64,000 bases of DNA from Tranzscheliella williamsii (Eukaryota; Basidiomycota; Ustilaginomycetes; Ustilaginales; Ustilaginaceae), in contig JALBYF010000044.1 of the NCBI GenBank assembly GCA_023212725.1, positions 92,176 to 156,175 of the forward strand, read 5' to 3'. Shown here one piece after another: positions 10,648 through 18,812 of this stretch. The notes beneath the pieces were generated by a model. It was not told the DNA's origin, did not search any database, and saw only the letters and a list, made by a program, of their open reading frames with translations. A program made the translations under genes and the position numbers. The first letter of the stretch is position 1, and every line of letters starts with the position of its first letter.

Positions 10648-11655
10648 ATGGCATCGGAAGCGCCGCCCATGGCCGAATACATTCCGCCATCGTTCGGGCA
10701 ACCCGGTGTAAGTGTTTCGTATCGGCCCAAGCTTCTTCAGAGCTGTGCTGCAGAAGGGGCGCCATGTCCGACGATAGCCGTGTCGGTGCCTCCCGCCTCG
10801 ATTCACCACATCTTTGCACATCGGCAGTGGAGGGCGGGGATGCTGATGAGTGATGCGCTGGTTTCGGGCGCGTTCCCGATCCAGTCGCGCGCTGTGCTCG
10901 AGCTCGGAGCGGGGACGGGGATGCCGTCGATCACAGCCGCGCACATTGGCGCTGCGCATATTGTGGTTGTCAGCGACTACGACGAGCCAGAGCTCATCAA
11001 GGAGCTGAGGGCCAACGTGCGCAGCAACCTGCCTTTGGATACGGACCAAGCCAAGCGCATCAAAGTCGTCGGCCACATCTGGGGCAAGGATACCGAAGAG
11101 CTCCTCGATGTGCTGCCCCGCGGCTGCACGAGGTACGATGCCGTCCTCTTGGCCGACTGCATGTGGGACCCCCTGTCGCACGCCGACCTGCTCAAGACCC
11201 TCCTCGCCGTCCTGGCCAAGACGCCAGAGGCCCGGGTCCACGTCATTGCTGGCTTGCACACCGGCCGCGACAAGATCACCTCGTTCATTCGCAGGGCTTT
11301 TCGAGCCGGGCTCGTCCTCGCTCCCATCGCTCCTGCGTCGTGCTGGCCACATCTCTCGGCTGAAGCGGCTGTCGTTGCAGATCCAGGCGCCAGCAAGGTG
11401 GGCAACGAGCCGCTTGCAAAGGCAGCAGACAGGATCCTCGAGCTCGAGGTGTGCGGGAACACCCCCGCACAGCACGGCGACCAGACAGCAGAGGCTACCC
11501 GGCCCGACGAGCTCGATGAGCCGCGCCTGACAGGCAACCGCCGTCGCTTCCTAATTGATGGGTATGGCGACCAAGAGGAAGGCGACGTTAAGAAGCGCAA
11601 TCGCTGGCTCACAGCATGGAGCCTCACATGGGCTCAGCACGAGTCCTGCACATGA
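10648..11655 (+). CDS. EFM7: EFM7/NNT1-family protein N-methyltransferase
   Basis: Seven-beta-strand SAM-dependent methyltransferase. In S. cerevisiae the orthologue (Efm7/Nnt1) methylates the N-terminus and adjacent Lys of eEF1A; older annotations call it nicotinamide N-methyltransferase. 335 residues, single exon. Motif I is AVLELGAGTGMPSITAA (about residues 82-98). The post-I acidic site is VVVSDYDEP (about 106-114), and VLLADCMWDPLSHADLL lies further on. GHIWG and the HHIFAHRQWRAGMLMSDAL N-terminal region are typical of the METTL21-like fungal group. The C-terminus carries an extra RRRFLIDGYGD...RNRWLTAWSLTW segment. Start MASEAPPMAEYIPPSFG agrees with the family start. Divergent from TIM50 (441 bp); the TMEM70-like gene follows in tandem. 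Confidence 0.85.
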   Translation: MASEAPPMAEYIPPSFGQPGVSVSYRPKLLQSCAAEGAPCPTIAVSVPPASIHHIFAHRQWRAGMLMSDALVSGAFPIQSRAVLELGAGTGMPSITAAHIGAAHIVVVSDYDEPELIKELRANVRSNLPLDTDQAKRIKVVGHIWGKDTEELLDVLPRGCTRYDAVLLADCMWDPLSHADLLKTLLAVLAKTPEARVHVIAGLHTGRDKITSFIRRAFRAGLVLAPIAPASCWPHLSAEAAVVADPGASKVGNEPLAKAADRILELEVCGNTPAQHGDQTAEATRPDELDEPRLTGNRRRFLIDGYGDQEEGDVKKRNRWLTAWSLTWAQHESCT

Positions 11656-11823
11656 CCACCATGTCTACGTAACGGAACACCTATGTCAAGGGCGTTAGCA
11701 GAATAGAGAGGAGAACAAAGAGCATCTCCTGGCCGTCTCCCGCATACTCTTTGCTGTCTGATTATTGACTGTGGCGCCTTTTCTTCCTGTTTATCTTTCT
11801 GAACTCGACAGAGCTCTCCTCCG

Positions 11824-12817
11824 ATGGCGGCCTGCATGGCGACTCTCTTGGTTGCCTCCTGTGCTAGGGGCCGGCTGCGAAAGGCGGCGACCTCTCCGCT
11901 GGTTATGACCGTGAGTGTTTTCTCGTTGGCAGCCACCGCTCAAGCTCGAGACTGCTGACCGGCCAGCTTCTTTTTTCGGCGCCGCTCCGCAGATCAGACC
12001 AAGTGAGCCTGCGTTGCGGGTGGCAACTGTGGCCAGTTTGGCCGCTTCGCGAGGTGGGCGCCTTGCGGCGCTGCGCGTGCCTGCTTACGGTGCCCTGCCG
12101 GTGCAGCGGCAGCTGGGTGTTCGGCGGCTGTCTACCTCGGCGTTGAGGAGGGGCGATGGCGCTTCGTCGGAGGCGCCTGGGGTAGGGGAGACGGTGGTGG
12201 CCAAGTATGAAGGCCCACTCGCGCGGACGTTTACGCGGCTGAAGCTGTTTTCGCTGGGCTCGCTGGGGTTGGCGTCGGTGTTGACGCCGGTGCTCCTGCT
12301 GGCGCCGGGAGAGATTTCCATGGTGGGGCGGGCGGGGCTGTGCCTGACGGCGCTGGCGACGTCGGGGGTCTCCACCGCGCTGATCGCCTGGGTCGGCACG
12401 CCCTACGTAGGCCGCATGCGCCTCGTCTCGCCCGCCCCGCCCCGCCCGGCCGAACCCGTCCAGCTCCAACTCCACACCGTCTCCTGGCGTCTGCGCCCCC
12501 AACACACCATCGTGTACCAGCCCGCCTTCCTCCGCCCCACTCAGCGCCCCTTCGCCACGTGGGAACTCACCAACTCTCCCCCACCCATCGCCCTCCCCCC
12601 CGCCACCGAGTCCGTCTCCCACCTCGTCGCCGAAACCTTCGACTCCAAGTCCGGCGCCTCCATCGGCACCTGGTCCGTCACTTACTCCGCTGAGACACAG
12701 TCCAAGCACGGCGACACCTGGCTCGCCCACGGCACCTCGCACATCGTCGGCAAGCCCACGCGCTACTTCAACGTCCACGAAGAGCTCCTCGGCCCAGACT
12801 GGCAGGTTCTCGGCTAA
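11824..12817 (+). CDS. TMEM70/TMEM186-like mitochondrial inner membrane protein
   Basis: Likely inner-membrane assembly factor of the TMEM70/TMEM186/TMEM223 superfamily; in animals TMEM70 assists ATP synthase and complex I assembly, and the fungal role is less clear. Two exons, 11824..11910 and 11993..12817, phase 0, 303 residues. The first exon encodes the Arg/Ala-rich presequence MAACMATLLVASCARGRLRK and the second continues IRPSEPALRVATV. The 82-nt intron has a GTGAGT donor, a CTGAC branch-like site and a CCGCAG acceptor. Core features are YEGPLARTFTRLKLFSLGSL, two hydrophobic hairpin segments (LGSLGLASVLTPVLLL and LCLTALATSGVSTALIAWVG), then VGRMRLV and a C-terminal soluble part with RPFATWEL and THIV-like HGTSHIVGKPTRYFNVHEE. 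Starting at 11915 without the intron would remove the presequence. Confidence 0.7.
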
Positions 12818-12952
12818 ACACCCCCCCCCCATCCCCGCAGTTAGCGCAGCCCCCCCTACCAGTATGGCATCCGGTTGATGGTGCGGTGCAATTCAGATTG
12901 CTCTCGAATGAACCGCGGATGCTACTGCACTACAGTTGACCACGAGATGTAT

Positions 12953-13681
12953 TCAAGTAAGGCTCTTTCCCATGCTGTGCAGGGCGGGAATGGACAGAGA
13001 GGGAAGCTCGTTAGTAAGAGATGGTACCTATTTCGCGTTGACTTGCTAGCTCGATGGGAACTGGGGCACTTACAATTTTCGCTTGGTGAATGCGAGCCAC
13101 CATTTGCTGGGGGTGCCGTCGACGAAGACCTTTTCGACGAGGCGCGCGGCGGTTTCCTGGCGGACCTGGGTGAGGTAGCTCCTAAGCTGGTCAGCCTCTG
13201 CTCTTGAGGCGGGGGGTGCGTAGAGGCTGTTGAGCGGGAAGTTGGCGTCGCCGGGCAGGGCGAAGCTGTCGACGGCGTACGTCGAGAGCTGCTTGAGCGC
13301 TTCGTTGGTAGTCCAGGGCACCTTGGACGCCGAGATCTTGGTCAGGCAGTCCGAGATGAAGAGGATCAGATAGATGAGCACCCTGTCCGCGGGTCCCTTG
13401 ATCTCGAAGTTGCGGAAAAGCGAGTTGGCGCGGAACAGATCGAACGCCTCGTCGATGATGTCCATCCGCGCAGGGTCCACCGGGGGCGGTGCCGGGCCCC
13501 GCACCCTCGATCGGATCGGAAGGATGGACATGGAGCCGATCTGACGGATGTCTGGCTCCTCATTGTACGAGGAGTGGTACGCCTGGACATTGCACACAGC
13601 CGGACCAATAGGATGGGGCATTAGCGACATTCGGGCTGCTGCGTGTCGCTACACAAGTAGTGATGCTAGACTTACGGGCAT
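12953..13681 (-). CDS. ARC18: Arp2/3 complex subunit 3 (ARPC3, p21)
   Basis: Structural subunit of the Arp2/3 actin nucleator used at endocytic actin patches. Three coding exons, complement(12953..12974, 13074..13582, 13676..13681), 178 residues. Exon 1 is only ATGCCC followed by GTAAGT. Joined to exon 2 it gives M-P-A-Y-H-S-S-Y-N, the standard ARPC3 start. Exon 2 covers DIIDEAFDLFRANSLFRNFEIKGPADRVLIYLILFI and SKWWLAFTKRK. The frame stops shortly after (KRKL), but a GTAAGTG donor sits exactly there. Splicing to a CACAG acceptor at 12975-12976 adds FMGKSLT, which matches the conserved C-terminus (KR.FM.KSL). The second intron contains a TACTAAC branch sequence. Convergent with the TMEM70-like gene, divergent from the small acidic protein gene. 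Confidence 0.92.
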
Positions 13682-14046
13682 GGTGTTAGTACTCCGGCGG
13701 TAATCTCCGCTCTCGAACCGGTGCAAGCACAAGCGATGTACGTAGGACTCCGGTGCCTCGAGCAGGGTGTTCTGCGACAGTGCGTGGTGTTTGCAGACGG
13801 GTGTTGGAGGTGTTGGATGATGTCGATGACCGCCGACGATGCCATCTCCACCTGTGACTTGTCTCCGAACTGCCTTTGGTGCCAAGCGGCGCACATGGTC
13901 CGACCACGGACAGAAATACACTGTTAGATCGTGGCTTTTGCACGCGGATCCGGACCCACAAAGATGCCGCCTGAGCTTGTCTCTGCGTGCCACCATCAGC
14001 GCCGATTGTCCGACCGCCGCACAGCAGGGCGAGACTGAGAGCAGCC

Positions 14047-14412
14047 ATGGCGATGCTTGCCGCAGAGATGCGCATTGACGTTTCGTCGGCACCGGCGGGG
14101 ACGCTGCCACGGTCGCCGCTGCCGCTGCCGCTGCACTCGGACGCGGGCGTGCAAGCAACGCTAACACCAGCCACCGAACTCCGCTTCCCCGCAGCCCCGC
14201 CCGCGCACACACCCGGCTCACAACCAGCAAGCAGACCCAAAGCACTCGAAAACCTCGCCGACACCCTCGACATATCCCGCTCCGCTCTCAACCAACTCCT
14301 CACCACCTGGAAGGGCTGGATCGGCAAAGAGACCGACGCACCACCCGCGCACAAGAACAACGACGATCTCGACGAAGACGTCAACGACGAAGACGAGGAC
14401 GACGAGGAATAG
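14047..14412 (+). CDS. Small acidic-tailed protein of unknown function
   Basis: 121 residues, single exon, ATG in good context (GCAGCCATGG). Not recognised. Strong C-ending codon bias over residues 40-120 shows that this strand, not the long opposite frame, is coding. The protein has a Pro/Leu-rich N-terminal half, a short predicted amphipathic region (KALENLADTLDISRSALNQLLTTWKGWIGKE, about residues 62-92) and a Asp/Glu-rich C-terminus (DDLDEDVNDEDEDDEE). No signal peptide or membrane segment. It is divergent from ARPC3 (365 bp) and convergent with the Reb1-like gene. A short in-frame upstream ORF (13963) ends in TGA before the start. Confidence 0.6.
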   Translation: MAMLAAEMRIDVSSAPAGTLPRSPLPLPLHSDAGVQATLTPATELRFPAAPPAHTPGSQPASRPKALENLADTLDISRSALNQLLTTWKGWIGKETDAPPAHKNNDDLDEDVNDEDEDDEE

Positions 14413-14632
14413 AGCCCCAGGCACACCTGCCGAGTTTGCCAACATACCAGGGCTGTTCGAGTAAGGCATAATAACAATCGATCGACGAATAGCATACAAG
14501 GAGAGAGGAGCAGGGTTGCTGACGCGGGGATAAAAGCCAAAAGGATATCATTAATTTACATCGGGCAGCGAAGCATAAGCGGATGGGGGCGCGCAAGACT
14601 TCTTGTAGCGTAAGGCGGTGTCGTCGAGACAT

Positions 14633-16749
14633 TTAGGAGAGCATCTCGTCCACTTGCTGTTGGTCCGCAGGAACCATTTGTGGTGCAGCTGCAACCGGTG
14701 TCTCCGCGGTGACAGCAGGATCCAGAGCGCTGGGCGGCACTTCTCCGAGCGTCGGTGTGGGCGCAGCGGCAATTTCAGGCAGAATCTCCTGGGATTCCTG
14801 CATCTTTTCTTCCTCGGCGTCGTCGTCCATCTCCTTCTTGGTGCGCCTGGAACGGATCGTCTTGATGATCTTGTCGAGGGTGCCCTGCCAATTGCCGTTC
14901 CAGTTCTCTGGCAGGTACTTCTCCTTAACCTGCTGAAACTGCTCCTTCAACTTCTCCCCTGGCCACTGCCAGTCGTCAAATGCAAGCTGATCCCAGTTGA
15001 TTTGGGCCTCGGAGTTCATGTACTGGTAGTTGAGCCTGTTAAGCCGTAACAAAGCCAACAACAGACGAGTTGGGGTCAGTATACTCGACGGTCTAATCCC
15101 CTCGGCGACGTTTCACGGTTGACTTACCTCTGTACCAAGATCAAGTCATCTTCACCTGGAATCCAGACCTCGCCATCGACAAAGACCTTTTTCCTGTAGC
15201 GGTTGCCCCGCTGTGACCACTGCAGAGACTGATCACCTTCGCCGGCCTCGGGAATGCCTTCTTTGACGGCGCTCATCTCCCTCTTTCCGGCCCTTCCGAC
15301 TCGTGAGCGAATGTTGGAGAACAGGTTCGAATAGACCTTGTAGCTACGCTTGTTATTCATCATCTTGGCAATAGCCTTCCAAGAAATGACCTCCTTGGGA
15401 TGTTGCTGCTTGTACTTTTCCAGGGCCTCTAGCACGGCTACGTCTTCGTCCTGAGTGAAGGGAGGCCCATCCGCCATCTCCTCCTTGACCTGAAGCTTGA
15501 CATATCGGGAGAGGACGTCCTGGTTGAGACGACCGAGTCGCTTAGCGACAGTGGCAGCGTCTTCCTTGAGCTCCCCCATGCGATATCTGATCTCGTGATC
15601 CTCTGCGAGCGTGTATCGACCCTGACGACGGAATTGAGACTTGTTGGTACGAACGTGCAATCGAACCGAAATATTGGGACGGTCTTTGAGCCGCCCGGCC
15701 AGGTCCTTCCACAGCTCGGTATACATGCGTTCCCAGCCCTTTTCCTTGTAGTTGTACAAAAGCTCTTGGAAATCGTCATCAGAGAGCTGCTTCTGCTGCA
15801 TAAATTCGGCAATGCCATTCTTGATCAGCTTCTGCTCATTTTTGTCGAATCGGCCCTTCTTGTAGACCAGGCCAATCTGTTTCTCGAGCTTGCTCAGGGT
15901 GTCGGACGAGTAAACACGTTCTACGAGCAATTCCCGAGAAGGAAGATGTCGCAACGCTTCGAGCGAGGTGGTCTCGGCCCAACGTCCACGCTTGCCGGGA
16001 GTGACAGCATCACCGCCGGCCTCGCCCTTGATCTTCTTGCTGGTGGAGCCATCCTTCTTGGGGCGACCTCGCTTTCGTTTGCCCTTCTGTTCGCCTGCCT
16101 CTCCCGTAGCCTCGCCCTCGGTAGCCTCGGGGTTGACCACAGCTGAAGCCGGCACCGCAGCATTGGCGTCGGCGGCCACCTCGGGAACGACAGGAACTTG
16201 AATAGCAGCGGCCTGCTGAGCGCTGGCCCCCCCATCAATGGCGGGATCGATGAGAGGCAGCCGTTCAGCCGAAGCTACAGCTGACACGGCTTGGGCCTGG
16301 GCTGCAGCAGTGGCAGCGGCGACGACGGTAGCAGCGTCTTTCTCGGCTTGCTCGCGTTCCAGACGCTCCTTCTCCTTTCGTTCCTTCTTGTCCTTCTTGG
16401 ATTCCTTTTTGGACTTGTCGGCACCGTCAGAGTCCTCCATCTGCTTGGCAGAGGCAGCTTGACCGTTGAGAGCGGCCTCTACTCCAGTTTCGTCCGCGGC
16501 GTCAGCCTGGCCGCTCTTTTGCGCTTCGGTCGGAGGCACACTTTGACCCACGCTGGTGGCCACGGCCGCATCGGTACCTGTGGCATTGCTGTTATTATGG
16601 CTATTGCTTGCGGCCTTCTGGTTGGACGCTACATCGACGGTAAGATGGGTAGAAGTGGCATCGGGCTGCTTTTGACTTGACGAGGTCGCGTCGCGATTTC
16701 TCCTCTTGTCAGATCTAGCATCGGCCGGAAGGGATTTGCCTCCAGACAT
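14633..16749 (-). CDS. REB1: Myb/SANT DNA-binding protein, REB1/TTF-I-like
   Basis: Probable homologue of Reb1 (general regulatory factor and Pol I terminator in yeasts; TTF1 in animals). Two exons, complement(14633..15035, 15128..16749), 674 residues. The N-terminal half (about 1-310) is Ala/Ser/Lys-rich and disordered, with a long KKESKKDKKERKEKERLERE stretch and an AT-hook-like KRKRGRPKK. The C-terminal half carries tandem Myb repeats: KKGRFDKNEQKLIKNGIAEF; QGRYTLAEDHEIRYRMGELKEDAATVAKRLGRL; a DGPPFTQDEDVAVLEALEKY..ISWKAIAKMMNNKRSYKVYSN repeat; and EVWIPGEDDLILVQRLNYQYMNSEAQINWDQLA across the intron. Start MSGGKSLPADARSD was chosen; upstream in-frame codons look like leader. An alternative is another Myb-type Pol I or telomere factor. 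Confidence 0.65.
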
Positions 16750-17374
16750 GGTGGGATGTGAGCCAGAGGATCCAAGAGCGGCTCGCTGACTTGCTGAGAT
16801 GCTTCCTCCAGGTAGTATGGCACCGCTGGGCACGGATGGGATGGTTGAATGCCTCAAAAGAGTGATGGAACAAGTCGGAGCGGCTTGATGATATGGGGAA
16901 ATGGTTGCAAAAGGGCGCGAAAGGGGGGAATCATATGCGACAAGTGGGCTTGCATATAAGAAAAGGGTCGAGCCAGTCATCTGGCTCTGTCAGATCGCAT
17001 CACGCTCAAACGGCACGGCATTTTTTTCGCAGCTAACCAGCTGACCCACGAAGTTTTTTTCGGTGCACTTCATCAGTGTTAATGCGGCATGCCTAGCACG
17101 GTGTTAGGGCGCTTTGCGCGCGCCAAACCGTGAAACTGAGCGCATTTCTTGTTAAACTCTTGTAATACAGCTTCTAACAAGGATTAACAACGCAAAAGAT
17201 AAAGCGAGTATTCGACCTTACAACCAATTTGCGGCAAAGTTCATGTCTTCAAACCCCCGAATACTTGTCAGATCGAGCTTATCCAAACGCACAGACCTAC
17301 CTTGGTGGTTGCGGATGTTTGGCCTGTGATCTCGTGATTGGCCCTGTAAACCCACAGAGCTGATCAATATTAGA

Positions 17375-17712
17375 GGAGGTTTCGAGCGCGCAGTCCCACA
17401 ACGTGAATACTCAGTTGCTGGAAAATTATCCAGAGGTTAAAGCACATATTCTGGTTTAGAATGCCAAACAGATGCTAAGCAGAAGACACACACAGGGTAG
17501 ACAGCAGTGCAACAGCCAGACTGCATCATACCTGCTAGGAAATTTAAAGCAGATTATGTGCTTTAACCTCTGGCTTAATCCGCCAGCAGCTGAGGCTTCA
17601 CGTTATGTCTGAACTGATCTCGAACCGCTGCTGACGTCCGACTGTGCCCTCGTGCACTCTGAAGTCAGTAAATGAGCTCCAACTCGGTCCAGAACGCGCG
17701 CTCGAAACCTCC
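17375..17712. repeat. Nested imperfect inverted repeat (foldback/MITE-like)
   Basis: Outer arms 17375-17391 and 17696-17712 are a perfect 17-bp inverted pair (GGAGGTTTCGAGCGCGC and its complement). Inner arms 17430-17448 and 17555-17573 are a perfect 19-bp inverted pair (CCAGAGGTTAAAGCACATA). Between them, further aligned blocks include ACGTGAA..CTCAG and TTGCTGG against CCAGCAGCTGAGG..TTCACGT. The right arm carries about 85 bp not present in the left arm. The whole behaves as a decayed long palindrome of about 338 bp. No coding capacity. I could not define a target-site duplication. Confidence 0.7.
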
Positions 17713-18009
17713 CTGTTCCGTGGATGCCTGCGCTTGTCCTTCAAACCTGGTAAGGTACAGTCACGATGCTGACAATTAACAGTGTTAGGTCGCTGTTTTC
17801 CTTGGGCATGTGTGGGGTAGGCAAGCTCAGCATGTGACTTCTAAATAGAACCCAGTATCTGGCGGCAACTGGGCCCACACAAGTTGTCCTGCAGCACTAG
17901 CAGCGCCCTATACCATCTCAGCTCCGTCCGCAAAGCGCAATAGCTTCGGGAGCCTATACGAAATGGCAGATTGCACGTCAATGTGATGTCTTTGTGCATA
18001 CATCCCATG

Positions 18010-18077
18010 ACGATACGAGCACTCATAGTCACAGTGCTCGTTTCGCGACTTATCGCGACTTGCATCGCTCGTATCGT
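18010..18077. repeat. Stacked short inverted repeats
   Basis: ACGATACGAGC at 18010-18020 pairs perfectly with its complement at 18067-18077. Inside, CGAGCACT (18016-18023) pairs with AGTGCTCG (18033-18040), and a CGCGACTT block is repeated directly. It could form alternative hairpins in DNA or in a GRR1 leader transcript. Confidence 0.6.
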
Positions 18078-18412
18078 GACTGTGGTCGTCGTGGGGAGGC
18101 GAAGGGCATTATGTGTGCTTGTTAAATCGACCAGAGCGGGGGCTGACTGGTATAGCCTTTCCACTGGCAACTGTGAAGTAGTGATCATCAGAGAGACGCA
18201 TAATCTCCGCTCCGCTCCGCTGTATCATCTCTTACTACCGTCCACTGCAGCTGCCATCTCTCGCCAGAAACCCATATCGGTGCTCGCATGCTGCTTGGCG
18301 CTCCTAGTCACCCTCAAACGTCCAAGCAACAATACTACGGCATTATCGTTCTGGGCGCTCATCTCGTCCATACGCGCACAGCTTGTTTACATCGAAGCAA
18401 GCATTCCGTCGT

Positions 18413-18452
18413 CATAGCATCACAGCGTCATAGCATCACAGCATCATAGCAT
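18413..18452. repeat. 16-bp tandem repeat, 2.5 copies
   Basis: CATAGCATCACAGCGT / CATAGCATCACAGCAT / CATAGCAT, about 360 bp upstream of the GRR1 start. No coding content. Confidence 0.7.
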
Positions 18453-18812
18453 CGACTCCAGCTTTCTCCTGCGGCCTTCTTCTACCGCTGTAAAGCCATC
18501 ACCTGGTCTAGCCTTTCTGAAGTAGCGTTGGTCTGTTTCTCTTCGAGTCGGTTCGCCATTGGACGCTGCACCACGCAACGAGGGCTTGCATCAGCCTGGA
18601 CGCCGTCTATTAGAAAAGACCAGCCTCCTTCGTATGCACTGCCGATAGTCTGAAAGCATCGCTCTGCAACATTGCCGGCTGCATCGCCACCACTGCAACG
18701 GAAACTGATCCTCCTCGAAAGTTTATTACGACTACGCTAGCATTGGGGCGTGCTCTCTGTTTCCAACCGTATCATCCCCCTGTCTTTTCAGGCAGCTTTA
18801 TAGAAGATCAGG

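Larger units (their letters stand above)
16750..18812. other. Long gene-free interval between REB1-like and GRR1
   Basis: Divergent 2.06-kb region. No ORF with coding bias was found. It contains a nested inverted-repeat structure (17375-17712), stacked short palindromes (18010-18077) and a 16-bp tandem repeat (18413-18452). A TTTTCAG acceptor-like site at 18785-18791, 22 nt before the GRR1 ATG, suggests that the GRR1 leader may be spliced; I cannot place its donor with confidence. Confidence 0.5.

Noticed and set aside
10501..11475. 324-codon minus-strand frame over EFM7
   Set aside because: Antisense to a methyltransferase with clear SAM-binding motifs; the product is low-complexity.
11903..12832. 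309-codon minus-strand frame over the TMEM70-like gene
   Set aside because: Gly/Val-rich antisense shadow without domains; the plus strand has an intron-linked presequence and membrane hairpin.
13686..14540. 284-codon minus-strand frame opposite the small acidic protein
   Set aside because: Ser/Leu runs and a poor codon pattern; the plus strand shows C-ending codon bias instead.
17971..18417. 148-codon plus-strand frame upstream of GRR1
   Set aside because: Starts with a non-ATG codon in effect, lacks codon bias, and lies in repeat-rich DNA.
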